The notes below the pieces were generated by a model that was not told where the DNA came from, made no database searches, and worked only from the letters and a program-made list of their open reading frames with translations. A stretch of 64,000 bases of DNA from Nannocystis punicea (GTDB lineage: Bacteria; Myxococcota_A; Polyangia; Nannocystales; Nannocystaceae): the NCBI RefSeq assembly GCF_026965555.1, contig NZ_CP114040.1, positions 9,212,001-9,276,000 on the forward strand, read 5' to 3'. This document shows positions 1 to 10,364 of this stretch, one piece after another. A program made the translations under genes and the position numbers. Position 1 is the first letter of the stretch, and the number at the start of each line of letters is the position of its first letter.

Positions 1-270
1 CCGGACGGGTACGTTCAAATCGAGGTTATGGTCCTCGGGACGAGCGCCGATGGCGGACACGAGCGCTCCACCAGCAGCGAGGGCCACCTTCGGGTGCGCG
101 GCGGGCAGATCGAGGTCCTCGATTTCCACGGGTGGTACGAGGCGACGGCCTCCATGAACGTACATGAGGCCCTGCCCGGCCAACCGGACCCGGTGCCCGA
201 GGGTCCGACCCCGGGCGAGCGGCTGTATGAGCAGTTGCGGGCGCAGGCCAAGCGACCCGCCACGCCGTGA
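1..270 (+). CDS. 3' end of a gene of unknown function
   Basis: The reading frame is open from the first base of the window and ends at a TGA at 268-270, so only the last 89 or so residues are visible. The visible part is mixed polar and hydrophobic sequence (for example VQIEVMVLGTSADGG and FHGWYEATASMNVHEAL), with a proline-rich stretch and a charged C-terminus. I see no signal peptide, membrane segment or known motif. High GC at third codon positions supports coding. The true start lies outside the window and I cannot name a family. Confidence 0.5.
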   Translation, partial: PDGYVQIEVMVLGTSADGGHERSTSSEGHLRVRGGQIEVLDFHGWYEATASMNVHEALPGQPDPVPEGPTPGERLYEQLRAQAKRPATP

Positions 271-495
271 TCCGTCTCGAGCTCGCTCCAGCCCAGATCC
301 GCCGGGCCACTGAGCGCGTCGGGGGCCGCCGGGCGCGAGGATGTTCAAGGAGAAGGCCAAGGGCTGACAGGCTCGTCAGCAATGACGTGCAGTGCACGGC
401 AACGACGCTTGCATCAACCCGTGAGCGCCCCCGCGCCGCCCGCCGCGCGTCCGCGACTGAAGATGATAGGCTGCCCGGATATCACCATCCCGCCG

Positions 496-891
496 TCCGG
501 GCCCCTGCACTCTCGCCGCGCTGGCCCTGTTCGCCTGCGGCCCGACCCCCGGCAGCGACACGACCACCGACGCGAGCACGACGAACGCCACGAGCTCCTC
601 GGAGCCGATCGCCGACACGACGACGACCGGCGCACCAACGACCGGCACACCGATGACCGGTGAGCCGACGACCAGATCCGACGGCGACACGGCCGCCACC
701 ACGACTGTCGACTCGACGATGACCGGCGTCGACCCGGGCACCACGAGCGACACGACCACCACCACGACTGTCGACTCGACGATGACCGGCGTCGACCCGG
801 GCACCACGAGCGACACGACCACCACCACGCGAGACACCCCTTCGAATCCGGGCCCGCAGATCGCGGTCTTGAGGAGCGGACGTTTCGACCG
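496..891 (+). pseudogene. Truncated lipoprotein with Thr-rich linker
   Basis: The frame reads a hydrophobic lipobox-like segment (TLAALALFACGPTPGSD) followed by a long Thr/Asp/Ser linker, the standard opening of lipoproteins in this window. No start codon lies between the upstream in-frame stop and the hydrophobic segment. After the linker the frame runs into the 3' end of the convergent gene without a folded domain. It therefore looks like a lipoprotein gene that has lost both its start and its C-terminal domain. An alternative is an upstream frameshift separating it from a start codon near 462. It is not expected to be functional. Confidence 0.45.
701..826 (+). repeat. 63-bp tandem duplication in lipoprotein linker
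   Basis: A 63-bp unit occurs twice head to tail (701-763 and 764-826) with no mismatch seen. It encodes a duplicated 21-residue linker segment containing VDSTMTGVDPGTTSD. It looks like recent replication slippage or unequal recombination. Confidence 0.85.
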
Positions 892-1359
892 TCACTCGAT
901 GTCCACTTGCAGGACCGTCGTCTGGCCGTCGCGCTCGATGGCAAAGCGGCTGGTGCCCGTGGTCCGGAGGTGCTCGAAAGCAGCATCGACGCCGGCAACG
1001 TCGACCACGGGAGCGCCATCGACATCCGTGAGCAAATCGCCGTTCTTGAGGCCGACGAGCTTGGGCAGGCTGTCGGTGCGCAGGCCGTAGACGAAGACCC
1101 CGCGACGGACGCCGTCTTCGATGAAGGGGATCAGGCGGGCCTGCTCACGCACGGGCGCGGTGTTGACGGCAAGCGTGTCGACGAATCGTTGATCGAGGGT
1201 GCATCGAACGTCGCAGCAGCGCACGAAGGGCGACGCATTGTCGAGCTGGGCGGCGGCGTCAGCGGCTGGGCGAGCGTTGAAGGGAGAGAGGAACAACACG
1301 CCAGCGCAGGTGAGGCCGGCGACAAACGAGCCGAGAGCGAGGTGGACGGACGAGCACAT
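892..1359 (-). CDS. Membrane-anchored PDZ protein (GspC-like)
   Basis: The product is about 155 residues from the ATG at 1359, chosen because one N-terminal hydrophobic segment (LALGSFVAGLTCAGVLFL) follows directly and upstream codons look non-coding. After a short linker the C-terminal ~90 residues have the shape of a PDZ domain (GLRTDSLPKLVGLKNGDLLT, then VDGAPV and a final beta strand FAIERDGQTTVLQVDIE). One TM helix plus a C-terminal PDZ resembles the inner-membrane component GspC of type II secretion. No other gsp genes are nearby, so it may be an orphan. A Cys pair (RCCDVRC) sits between the two parts. Confidence 0.6.
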   Translation of the reverse strand: MCSSVHLALGSFVAGLTCAGVLFLSPFNARPAADAAAQLDNASPFVRCCDVRCTLDQRFVDTLAVNTAPVREQARLIPFIEDGVRRGVFVYGLRTDSLPKLVGLKNGDLLTDVDGAPVVDVAGVDAAFEHLRTTGTSRFAIERDGQTTVLQVDIE

Positions 1360-1597
1360 GCAGAGAGGCCTAGCAAGTCCGATGCCACCATCATGACAAG
1401 TATCCGCCGAGAGAATCGCCAGCAGACGCCGTGGGAGCCGACATTTTGTCATCCGTACGCCATGCCCGGGACTTGTTGATCCCGCCCACGGCATCGAGGC
1501 GATGATGACGAGGCGCCTCGGCGACCTGGGCGGCGACCAGGTCGAGGTCGAGGCTGGCCTCGGCGACCTCGGCGACGGTGAAGTCGTCGACCCGCGA

Positions 1598-2722
1598 TCA
1601 GGGGGTGCAGTCGCCGCCCCCGCCGTCGACGGCGGTGAGCCGGAGCCGCGGCATCGCCAGCGGGTTGCCGTGCGGGCTGAAGTCGGCCTCGGGGAACACG
1701 ATCGTCGCGTCGGCGAGCAGGAGCTGGTGCGGCAGGACGATCCAGGCCGGCGTCATGTGGTTGAGGGGGGCAGCGCCGCTGAGGACGAACTCGTTGTCGC
1801 CCGGCGCGTGCATCGAGGGCACGCGTTCGGCGACGAGGGTGGACAGGTCGGCGCCGTCGAACGGGTTTTCGGCGCCCGCGGCGGTGAGCGCTGGGAGGCA
1901 CTGGCCCGTGCTCCCCAGCACGGGCGCCTCCGCATTCTCGACCACGACGGCGAGCGTCTCCTTGATGAGGGGCTCGATCGCCGGATCCGCGTCGCCGTCC
2001 GCGACCGTCGTGAAGCGGACGCGCACCGGGAGCGTCGGCTCCACCTCATATTCGAAGGCGGGGTCGTCCGGATCGGGCGCGTGGTGCGAGATGACGCCCT
2101 CGGCGGCCCGGCCGGCGAGGAACCCGAAGAACGCCGCGTCGGGCACGAGGATCGCCGGGACGCTGGCCGTGACCCTGTCGGTGTCATCGAGGGTGACACG
2201 GTAGATCGCGTAGCCGTAGCGCCGCAGCTCGACCGTACCGTCGATGTCGAGGCCCATCACGGCGAGCTCCTCGGTCTCGAGGAGGCGTGGGTCCTCGCCG
2301 CGGATGAAGATCGAATGACCATCGGTGGCGGCGTGGACGATCGACCCGCTGTCGACCGGCGGTCGCACGTAGGGTGTGTCGGCGAACAACTCGTCGCACA
2401 CGACGACCGGGTGACCGTCGCTCGTCACGCCGTCGTGGGTCTTCGGGCACACAACGTCAGGTACGTCGCCCGTGCTCTCGCTCCCGCCGTCGCCCGTGCT
2501 CGCGGACGGCGGGGAGGAGCTGCCGTCGTCGGAGCCGCCGGTCGTCACTTCCTCGGTGCTCGACGCGTCTGACGCGGCGCTCGTGGAACCCGTCTCCTGA
2601 CCCGCGCCATCGTCGGAGCAGCCGGCGGCCACGAGTATGGTGAGGAGGATCGCGGCGCCCGTGTCACGCCGCGCCAGCCGCGATGCCCTCGCTCTGCCAG
2701 GGATGTCGTGATTCTTCGTCAT
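1598..2722 (-). CDS. Lipoprotein of unknown function
   Basis: The product is 374 residues. The N-terminus is basic, followed by a hydrophobic stretch and a lipobox (LLTILVAAGC), then a roughly 60-residue Ser/Thr/Gly/Asp linker, so it should be exported and lipid-anchored. The folded part begins near VVCPKTHDGV and has Cys residues at both ends (VVCDELF, GQCLPAL, GGGDCTP) that could form disulfides. I do not recognise the domain and see no catalytic signature. It is a single gene with no tight neighbour. The linker style matches the other lipoproteins in this window. Confidence 0.75.
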   Translation of the reverse strand: MTKNHDIPGRARASRLARRDTGAAILLTILVAAGCSDDGAGQETGSTSAASDASSTEEVTTGGSDDGSSSPPSASTGDGGSESTGDVPDVVCPKTHDGVTSDGHPVVVCDELFADTPYVRPPVDSGSIVHAATDGHSIFIRGEDPRLLETEELAVMGLDIDGTVELRRYGYAIYRVTLDDTDRVTASVPAILVPDAAFFGFLAGRAAEGVISHHAPDPDDPAFEYEVEPTLPVRVRFTTVADGDADPAIEPLIKETLAVVVENAEAPVLGSTGQCLPALTAAGAENPFDGADLSTLVAERVPSMHAPGDNEFVLSGAAPLNHMTPAWIVLPHQLLLADATIVFPEADFSPHGNPLAMPRLRLTAVDGGGGDCTP

Positions 2723-3076
2723 CGTGTGTCTCTCCGCGTCGTTTCAACGACGCTGACGCGCTTGAGCAAGACGTGTGCCAGCGAATGGACAGCGGCTGCT
2801 GGCTCGTCGTGCGTCCGCACGCTGTACAATTTTTGCGGGCGTGAGCCGCAAGCGACGCCGACGGCTTGATGTCCCTTTCACGTCTTATCCTTGAGGGAGG
2901 GTTGAGGGGCGTGGCCTGGCGACCAGGTCGCGCGACTTCGCGACCAGGTCGAGGCGCGGCGACCTCGGCGACGAGGTCTGCAAGTTTGACCTGGCAGCCC
3001 GTCCCGTCAACCCGCATTATCGGGTAAAATGCAATTTAATCATTTGCTTATGCGAGGAGACCGCGCCGACAAAAAT
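2723..3076. other. Intergenic region, no gene seen
   Basis: No convincing coding frame. A segment near 2915-2990 repeats the string GCGACCAGGTCG-like several times. The last 70 bases are unusually AT-rich for this DNA (CATTATCGGGTAAAATGCAATTTAATC), with a short CCCG-cattat-CGGG dyad, which suggests a promoter or transfer boundary. Nothing more can be assigned. Confidence 0.4.
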
Positions 3077-3271
3077 TTACGGCGAGCCGAGCGCTGGGTC
3101 GCGCTGGGCCGTCGAGGTCGCTGAGCATCGAGCGCCTGCGCCACTGACCGCTGGCCCGGCGACCAGGGCGACGCGGTACCCGGGCGGATCGGAGCTACCA
3201 GTCCCAAGTATCAGCTCCTCGGCTCCATCCAGTGTCACTCGGACCTGTTTCCCACCGTAAAAGAAGGCCAT
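3077..3271 (-). CDS. Possible small hypothetical protein
   Basis: A 64-codon frame starts MAFFYGGKQVRVTLDGAEEL and ends in low-complexity Ser/Ala/Gly sequence. The first 40 residues look like beta-strand-rich protein and the upstream DNA is AT-rich, but no clear ribosome site is visible and the C-terminal half looks random. It could be the remains of a longer gene. Confidence 0.25.
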   Translation of the reverse strand: MAFFYGGKQVRVTLDGAEELILGTGSSDPPGYRVALVAGPAVSGAGARCSATSTAQRDPALGSP

Positions 3272-3299
3272 CGCATCCCGCTATTTTGAAGTATACAGT

Positions 3300-3663
3300 T
3301 CACTTTCTTACGGATCCGACAACAGAGCTCGTCACAGAAATGCCCGCTGAAAGCAGACCATACAGAGGATCATCCGCACTTCGATGTCCTTCGTGTCCAT
3401 GTCGCCGACGGTACCTTTGGTCGTGCGGCGGCAACGCCTCGTAGGCGACGCGCAGAGCCTCGCGTCCGCGCCCATACGCGATCATCCGGTTCATCCTCGC
3501 CGATCCGACGCTCGGCCAGGAACGGCATGATGAACGTGTACTCCTCCCACGTCACCGATTGCCCGTGGATGAAGACGAGCGAGGTCCCCCTGGCCGGCCC
3601 ACCGACCTCGCCGGTATGGAAGTACGTCTCCGCGAAGCCGGCCCTCTGCAGCGCCTTGTCCAT
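3300..3663 (-). pseudogene. Alpha/beta hydrolase remnant
   Basis: From the ATG at 3663 the frame reads about 60 residues typical of the start of an alpha/beta hydrolase, including SLVFIHGQSVTWEEYTFIM with the HG oxyanion-hole motif after the first beta strand. The frame then becomes basic nonsense. A neighbouring frame (MNRMIAYGRGREALRV) may carry a little more of the gene. The nucleophile elbow and catalytic His are absent. This is a broken 5' fragment. Confidence 0.5.
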
Positions 3664-3765
3664 GGTCGTCAATCTAGACGCCCCCGCCTCGCCGCTCAGC
3701 GTCGGCGATCGAGGAGGACTCCTGCCCGACTCAACATGGCCTATAAACATGTCTAACAGGACAGA

Positions 3766-5277
3766 TCAATGCCTGCGCGACGCCGCGAGCGCCTGTCGGT
3801 CGAGCCACGCCGCGGCCGCCTCGGCGCCCGCCGGCAACGACCCCAGCGTCTGCGCGATTCCCTGCTCGATCGCCGCGCGCGCCGTCGGCTCGACCGCCAG
3901 CACCGGCGGCACCAATCGCAGCACCTCGTCCGGCTCGAGCGGCCCTTCGAGCGCCTGCACGAGCGGGCCGCGCAGCTCCTCGAGGTTGCCGTCGCGGGCG
4001 AGGCCCGCGCAGACCTGGACGCGCGCCGCGATCGCCGGCATCTGCTCCGTGAGTCGGCGCAGGGCGGCCAGAGCACGGCCCTCCGCGCACGCCAGCAGCT
4101 CGACGCTCGCCGCCTCGACGAAGGCCGGTTCATAGCGACCCCATTCGTCTGCGGGGCCCCAGTGTCGCTCGAGCGCCTCGAGCGACTCCCGCACCTCCGC
4201 GGCGCCGCCGACGGCGACCAGCGCCCGCGCGCTCCCGAGCAATCGACGGTACGCCCGCAGCCAGGGAGGTGATTCGCCGGAAGCCTCCTCGACGTCCGCC
4301 CGCATCGCCTGGACCCGCCGGGCGAACACCGCGTGATCGCGTTGCGAGCCGGCATCCGAGAGCAAGGACTCGGCGAACCTGCTCGCCGCCCCGTGCGCCT
4401 CGACGAGCATCGCGGCCAGCAGCGCATTCACGTCCTGATACGAATGCGGGCGGATCAGCGTATTGCCGACCCGCGCCGCCCAGCGCCCCTCCTCGTCGAT
4501 CCACCCTTCGAGGTACAGCTCCTCCATGCGCTCCTCGGTCCACCCGAACGATTCATGCCAGGCGTCGGCCGCTCGACCCGCGGCGAGCGTCGCCGCCACG
4601 TACCGGTTCATCGTGCCGCGCGACTCGAGAAATTGCTCGGCCGCCGCGAGGTCGACCTGCCCCGCGACGAACGCGGCCCACACCGCCAACCCCGCCCACG
4701 GACGATCCGACGCGCGGCCCCAACCACCCAGGCGACGCATCGCCAGGATCAGCGCCGCCTCGCTCGCCGCCTCGCCGCCGAGCTCGCCGAGCGCGGCGAC
4801 CAGCGCCGCCTCGGCCTCGTCGACTCGACCGTGCTCGGCGAGCCAGGTCGCGCGCAGCGCCCCCTCGAGCGCCGGCATCGTTCCACTCGCCAACGTCCCG
4901 CGAAATTCGCAGGTGCGCAGCGAGAGCACCTCGTCGCCGTCGCGGTCGGCGAGTCGGCGCGCCGTATTCAGCACCGTCGAATGCTCGGCGAGCGGCACGA
5001 GCGCGAGCGCCGGCAACCTGGCCTCGTCGTCGCGCGCCTGCTGCAGGGCCGCGAGCGAGGCCTTCTTGACGCGCGACGAGTGCGGCTCCGGATCCAGCGC
5101 GCTGAACCATGCGAGCTGAAACGGGCGCGTCTCAGGCGAGTGGAGCCCCGCGATCGCATACACCGGCGCGACGTCCCCGCGCGCCCACAGGGCCTGCAAC
5201 GCGACCGGCGGGATCGCCTGAGCCCACACCGCCGAGACGGCCGCGCCGACTTGCTGCTCGATCGATTGCTCGTACAT
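3766..5277 (-). CDS. Large helical repeat-like protein, unknown
   Basis: The product is 503 residues, very rich in Ala, Leu, Glu and Arg, with repeated amphipathic helices (for example AEHGRVDEAEAALVAALGEL). This looks like a TPR- or HEAT-like solenoid. There is no signal peptide or membrane segment, so it should be cytoplasmic. The start at MYEQSIEQQVG gives a clean N-terminus. I see no enzyme motif. It is a stand-alone gene and a protein-protein interaction role is only a guess from the architecture. Confidence 0.7.
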   Translation of the reverse strand: MYEQSIEQQVGAAVSAVWAQAIPPVALQALWARGDVAPVYAIAGLHSPETRPFQLAWFSALDPEPHSSRVKKASLAALQQARDDEARLPALALVPLAEHSTVLNTARRLADRDGDEVLSLRTCEFRGTLASGTMPALEGALRATWLAEHGRVDEAEAALVAALGELGGEAASEAALILAMRRLGGWGRASDRPWAGLAVWAAFVAGQVDLAAAEQFLESRGTMNRYVAATLAAGRAADAWHESFGWTEERMEELYLEGWIDEEGRWAARVGNTLIRPHSYQDVNALLAAMLVEAHGAASRFAESLLSDAGSQRDHAVFARRVQAMRADVEEASGESPPWLRAYRRLLGSARALVAVGGAAEVRESLEALERHWGPADEWGRYEPAFVEAASVELLACAEGRALAALRRLTEQMPAIAARVQVCAGLARDGNLEELRGPLVQALEGPLEPDEVLRLVPPVLAVEPTARAAIEQGIAQTLGSLPAGAEAAAAWLDRQALAASRRH

Positions 5278-5758
5278 GAACCCGTGGCCTCGAGTGACGC
5301 GATGATTAACGAGCAGCCCCGACAGGTCAACACCTCGCTCTCCAGAGCCCCGGAATGGGGCGATGCACGGCCTCGCGCCCGCATCCTGGCGAGGATCCCG
5401 CGCAACCTCACAGTTACGACCCTGTCTCGGCGGACCGCCGACTGGCGGCGCCCGATCTGGGCAGTCTCCGACACTGCCCCTCGAATTCGAGCACGTATGG
5501 GGGTCAGTGGCGCGAGATCCCGTACGCGCTCTTTGACGACGGCGCGAACCGACGTCGACGCGATGATCAATGTCTGCGTCTTCGGCTGGTGAGGGATCAG
5601 CGGACCGGCGGCAGGTCGAAGGGCAGGCAGTCGGTCAGCACGCCGAGGTCGCAGACGCCCGACCGGCCGGGGGTTCGCCGGGCAGTCGCGCGCGGGCGCG
5701 ACGTCGTGGCCGGTGTCGGTGAACGGGGTGGCGCACTCCTGCAGTGGTGCGGCCCGTT
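5278..5758. other. Intergenic region, no gene seen
   Basis: Frames here give only basic, proline- and arginine-rich shadow sequence. I see no RNA gene, clear promoter or terminator. Confidence 0.3.
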
Positions 5759-6985
5759 CTATTCGCTCTTTCGCGCGTCGTACCAGCGTCCGGTGCACGA
5801 CTTCTCGCCGCCCGGACGATAGTGGTACAGGAGCTCCGCGCGATCGGGGCTCTCGCAGATCCCGAGCAGCTTCTCGCGCGGGCACGGTGCCGCGAAGTCG
5901 AACGGCATCTCGCAGAACCCGGCGAAATTCGTCTCCCTGCCGTCCCACGCCTCGCGACAGCCGGCCGTCCCCTTGCCCGTCCGTTCGGGGGTGCACGATC
6001 CTCCGGGCAGCGGAGGCGGCAAGGGCCGGTCCTGCGTCGGCTCGAACGGCCGGTCCAGCCCCAGCCGCGCGCGCCCTTCCTCGCGTTCGCGGTCCCACGA
6101 CGCCAGCGCGGTCTTGATGATCAGCTCTTGACTGCCTTCCGCGCGCGCGTAGTCCCCGGGGACCGCGAGCTTCTTGACCGGGATCTTCTCCTTCGTCACC
6201 GCGACGACCGCGTTCTTCACGACGACCTTGCCGCCCGCGAGCGTCGACTCGACCTCCACCGGATAACCGGGCAAGGCCTCGAGCGCGGCGAACAGGGCCT
6301 CGTCGGCCTTGCTGTACGGGGGCGGGAGCCGGCGCCGGAGCGCGTTCGCGTAGTCGCGCGCGCCGATCTCGAGCCCGGGCACGACCCACAGCCGCACCAC
6401 CAGGTTCGCGCCGCGCCGGACGAAGCTCTTGCCCGCTCCCGCGATCACACCGGCCGGCGGCGTCGCGCGCTGATCCTCGGTGAACAGCGGCGACGGCAGC
6501 ACGATCGCCCCGTCGGCCGCGACCTCGAGGCCGAGGTCCCCCGCGACCATCACTCGCGCCGCGGCCCCGTCGGGCGCGTCCATCGGCGCCGCGAGCCGGG
6601 CGGTGTCGTCGAGCACCCACGCGTGTGGTTCGTTGCCCGTCCAGATCAGCGTCATGGCCGGGATGATGCCGGTCGGCTCCGACTCCTCCCGCCGCCGGCT
6701 GCCGTCCTGCCAGGTCACCATCCGGCTGACCGACTGCTCGACTTGAGCCCCCAGCTTCTGCGTGAGCGTGATGGTTCGATCGACCCTCACCACCTCGACC
6801 AGGGCCGCCGCGACCGCGCTTTCGGCGGGCGGCGCAGCCGGGGCCGCGACCGGCGCCGTGACCGGAGCAGGGGTCGCTACCGGCGTCGGTTCCGGGTGCC
6901 CCGGCGTCGCCCCCCTGGGCTCCACGGAGCCGCACGCGGCCCAGAAGATCGACCACCCGACGAGCACGGAGTGCCGGCGCGACAT
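5759..6985 (-). CDS. Lipoprotein of unknown function
   Basis: The product is 408 residues from the ATG at 6985. MSRRHSVLVGWSIFWAACGS is a short signal with a lipobox ending in Cys, followed by a Pro/Ala/Thr linker of about 40 residues. The mature part begins around SAVAAALVEVVRVDRT and is a mixed alpha/beta protein; its last 100 residues hold several Cys (GSCTPERTG, GCREAW, GFCEM, APCPRE, GICES) that could form disulfides. No catalytic motif recognised. A longer in-frame extension upstream is basic and low-complexity, so I chose this start. Confidence 0.7.
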   Translation of the reverse strand: MSRRHSVLVGWSIFWAACGSVEPRGATPGHPEPTPVATPAPVTAPVAAPAAPPAESAVAAALVEVVRVDRTITLTQKLGAQVEQSVSRMVTWQDGSRRREESEPTGIIPAMTLIWTGNEPHAWVLDDTARLAAPMDAPDGAAARVMVAGDLGLEVAADGAIVLPSPLFTEDQRATPPAGVIAGAGKSFVRRGANLVVRLWVVPGLEIGARDYANALRRRLPPPYSKADEALFAALEALPGYPVEVESTLAGGKVVVKNAVVAVTKEKIPVKKLAVPGDYARAEGSQELIIKTALASWDREREEGRARLGLDRPFEPTQDRPLPPPLPGGSCTPERTGKGTAGCREAWDGRETNFAGFCEMPFDFAAPCPREKLLGICESPDRAELLYHYRPGGEKSCTGRWYDARKSE

Positions 6986-7098
6986 GGCGGTATGCTTCGC
7001 ACGATTCACACGCAGTGCATAGCGTCGGCGCCGGGCCGGCGTGTGCATCCGGGGCGCCAGAGGACGGCGGCGCGGAGGTGGCGCGGATGGCCCGGGGG

Positions 7099-8457
7099 TC
7101 AGGTGGTGGTGATGATGATGCTGTCGTGGTTGCGCTCGGGGAGCACCAGCAGCTCGATCACGTCGCCGGGTTGCCAGCGCCCGGCCACCGCCGGGATGAC
7201 GGTGTCGACGCCGCGGTGGGTGGCGCCGGCGTGGACGAACTCGTAGGTGACCTGGATCCACTCGGTCTTCTGCACCTGCAAGATGCGCCCGGATACCGGC
7301 ACGCCGTGGAGGAAGAACGGGCGGGCCCGGGTGCACCGCGTGTTGTAGTAAATCCAGAAGACGAGCGGGGCGAGACCCAGGGAGAGCAGGCCGAGCAGCA
7401 CCATCAGGCTCCGCTGGGCCGCCGAGAGCGGCTGCGCCGGGTGGTGGTCGGCGAAAAGCAGGCGGATGGGCGACAGGGTCACCTGGTCGAAGCGGGTCCG
7501 GAGCTCCCCCGCGAGCGCCCGAGGCGTCGGCGCCAGGGTCGACATCGTCGGCTGGCCCCGCGCGAGCGCGACGGTCCCCGACGGCGTCGCCGCGCCGCCG
7601 TGGACCGGGGCGAGCAGCGCCTCGCGGACCTCCCGCGCCGACTGATAGCGGGCCGATGCTATCGGGGCGAGCAGCCGCGCGATCACCCCGCGCACGACGG
7701 CCCCGCCCGGCAAGTCGACAGGCACCTCGATCACGCCGTCGCGCGAGGCGAACTCCGACGGCGGGCGGCGGGTGATCAGGTGGAGCAGCGTCGCCCCGAC
7801 GGCGTACAGGTCGCTGGCAGGGCCGGCCTGGCCCATCGTCTGCTCGATCGGCATGTAGCCGAAGGTGCCGACCACCGTCGAGCCGCCCTCCTCGGCCGCG
7901 CGGAACACGGTGCGCACGGCGCCGAAGTCGACCAGCGCCGGCGCGCCGTCGGGGCGGAGGAGGACGTTCGCGGGCTTGATGTCGCGGTGCAGCACCGGCG
8001 GGACGCGGGCGTGCAGGTACTCGAGGATGTCGAGCAGGCCGAGCGCCACCCGCAGCAGCGCGGCCGGGTCGAGGCTGGCGCCGTCGTCGATCCGCTGCTC
8101 GAGCGAGACCCCGTCGATGTACTCCATCACGAGGTAGGCGATCAGCGCGTCGCCGGCGGTCTCGCGCAGGTGATCGAAGATCTCGGGGATCCCGTGGTGA
8201 CGCAACGACCGCAGCGCCGCGGCCTCGCGCTCGAACAGCTCGAACGCCTTCCAGCCGCTGTCACCGTCGGTGCGCAGCTGCTTGACCGCGACCTCGCGGT
8301 CGCTGGCGGCGGTGTCGACGGCGAGGTAGGTGTGCCCGAACGAGCCGCGCCCGAGCGCCCGGACGATGCGGTAGCGCTCGGCGACGACGTCGCCCGGCGA
8401 GAGCGTCCGCCCACCGCGTCGCGGGTGGGATTCGGGGGCGCTGCCATCGGCGAGCAC
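7099..8457 (-). CDS. Ser/Thr protein kinase, membrane-anchored
   Basis: A Hanks-type kinase domain fills the N-terminal ~270 residues: glycine loop LGRGSFGHTY, VAVKQL lysine, catalytic HRDIKPANVLL, DFG, and an activation-loop end reading GYMPIEQ where GYMAPEQ is usual. A TM helix (LMVLLGLLSLGLAPLVFWIYY) follows, then about 70 residues of a beta-rich domain predicted to lie outside. The kinase would phosphorylate cytoplasmic Ser/Thr targets in response to an envelope signal. The start is uncertain: I place it at the GTG at 8457, just before the kinase domain; the frame is open further upstream but looks non-coding there. Confidence 0.85.
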   Translation of the reverse strand: MLADGSAPESHPRRGGRTLSPGDVVAERYRIVRALGRGSFGHTYLAVDTAASDREVAVKQLRTDGDSGWKAFELFEREAAALRSLRHHGIPEIFDHLRETAGDALIAYLVMEYIDGVSLEQRIDDGASLDPAALLRVALGLLDILEYLHARVPPVLHRDIKPANVLLRPDGAPALVDFGAVRTVFRAAEEGGSTVVGTFGYMPIEQTMGQAGPASDLYAVGATLLHLITRRPPSEFASRDGVIEVPVDLPGGAVVRGVIARLLAPIASARYQSAREVREALLAPVHGGAATPSGTVALARGQPTMSTLAPTPRALAGELRTRFDQVTLSPIRLLFADHHPAQPLSAAQRSLMVLLGLLSLGLAPLVFWIYYNTRCTRARPFFLHGVPVSGRILQVQKTEWIQVTYEFVHAGATHRGVDTVIPAVAGRWQPGDVIELLVLPERNHDSIIITTT

Positions 8458-8765
8458 GGAGACCGCAGGGTAACATACGCCCCCGACCTCGCGGCGGCGA
8501 GAGCCGTGCTTGACAGAGGGTCTGCAGGAGCGTGCCGTCCTCCCACGACCGGGCGAGTGCGACGAACAGCATCGGCGAGCCCCGGCGTCGAGGCGGATCG
8601 CCGGGCGCGGTGCGTGAACTTTTAAGCGGGATTTAAGCCGCGGCGGCCGTCGCCCGCACAGGCCCGGATCTGCCGCCACGGGCTCGCGGGCCGCGTTCCG
8701 GCCGGTTCATCGGCGCCGCGTGGCGGGTCGTTCTGCGCCCGCGGCGTTCGTGGCAGGGTGTCGCG

Positions 8766-10225
8766 ATGGCAAACCGTCTCGCCCTCGTCCTCGGCACCCT
8801 CGTCGCCGCCTGCGGCCCGGACACCGGCATCGAGGCGACATCCGACCTCGGCACCTCGAGTGAATCCGGCTCGACGAGCGCCGACGACGACACGGGCGTC
8901 ACACGACCGCGCCGACCGGCGACACGACGGACACGCCGACCTCCTCCCCGACGAGCGAGGGCACGAGCGGCGAGCCGCCACCGCTCGACTGTAGCGAGCT
9001 GTCGATCGCCGATCCGGGCCTGCTCGCGGCGATCCGCGACGCGCTGGCGATCCCCGAGGGACCGATCCCCGGCGAGGCCGCGACCACGCTGATCTTCCTC
9101 ATTCCGATGCAGCCGGTCGCCTCGCTCGCGGGCATCGAGTGCCTGACCGGCTTGCAGCGGCTGGTGCTGTACGAATCGACGGTCACCGACCTCGGTCCGC
9201 TCGCGTCGCTGCACGCGCTGCACGACCTGGAACTCTGGAGCAGCGCCGTCGCCGACCTGGGGCCGCTGGTCGGCCTGCCGCTCCGGAGCCTGTACGTGGG
9301 CGACGCCCCGCTCGCGGATCTCGGGCCGCTGACGCAGATGCCGCAGCTGGAGTACCTCTCGCTCGCGGGCACGGCCGTCGCGGATCTGACGCCGCTGACC
9401 GACCACCCCGGCCTGCGCGCGTTCAGCCTCGCCGATTCGACGCCGCAGAGCATCGCCCCGATCGCATCCATCCCGGCGATCTACAACCTCAGCCTTAAAA
9501 ATTGCGGCCTCACCTCGGTGAGCGAACTGGCGGCCCTGCCCAACCTCGAGATCCTCGGGCTACAGGACAACCAGCTCACCGACCTCACCGGCCTCGCCGG
9601 CATGACCAAGCTCGAGAACCTGTGGGCCGCGAACAACCAGATCGGCGACCTCTCGGCGCTGGCCGGGCTCCCTGCGCTCGCGACCGTCGAGCTCGCGAAC
9701 AACCAGCTCGTCGACCTGAGCCCGCTGTCCAGCGTCCCCCAGCTCAGCCGGTTGCTGGTGAGCGACAACCTGATCTCCGACCTGACCCCGCTGGCCGCGG
9801 CGACGAAGCTGAGCGCTCTGTACGCCGACGGCAACCCGCTGGCCGGGCTGCAGGGGCTCGAAGCGCACGACCTCGGCTGGCTCAGCGCGGCCCACGCCGG
9901 GCTCACGGAGCTGCCGGTCCTCGCCCCGGAGACGCTCCGCTACCTCAACCTGGCGAACAATCACATCACCGACCTCGGACCGCTCGCGGGCCACGCCGCG
10001 CTCGCTGAAGTGCGGCTCGAGCACAACGCCATCACCGACCTCGGGCCGATCGCCGAGGCCCCGTGGCTGTCCGCGGGCTGCGTGCAGCTCGACGTGCGGG
10101 CCAACCCGCTCGACGCCACCAGCGTCGCGGTCACGCTGCCTTCGATGTGCGAGCACGACCTGACGGCGACCTGGGATCAGGGCAGCTGCGCCTGGGATCC
10201 GCGCATCTGCGAGATCCCGATCTGA
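8766..10225 (+). CDS. LRR lipoprotein, interrupted by a frameshift
   Basis: The start MANRLALVLGTLVAACGPDTG is a lipoprotein signal with lipobox Cys, followed by a Ser/Thr/Asp linker. Near 8901-8903 the linker leaves frame; adding one base there (GTCAC-ACG to GTCACCACG) joins it to the next frame, which reads through to 10225 for about 486 residues in all. The rest is a tandem array of ~22-residue leucine-rich repeats (LENLWAANNQIGDLSALAG style), the internalin-like bacterial type used for protein binding at surfaces, closed by a Cys-containing cap. A paralogue lies at 15757-17357. The frameshift could be a sequencing error or real. Confidence 0.75.
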
Positions 10226-10364
10226 CGCCCCCTGCGGGAGATTCCCAGCTCGTGGACGACCTCCTCGATCTCGCCCCTGGTCGTCCCCGGCAGGTGCGAG
10301 GGTCGGGCCTCGATCGTCTCGCCCTCGTCGGGCGCGCGATCTGGTACACTCGGGTCCTCGGTCC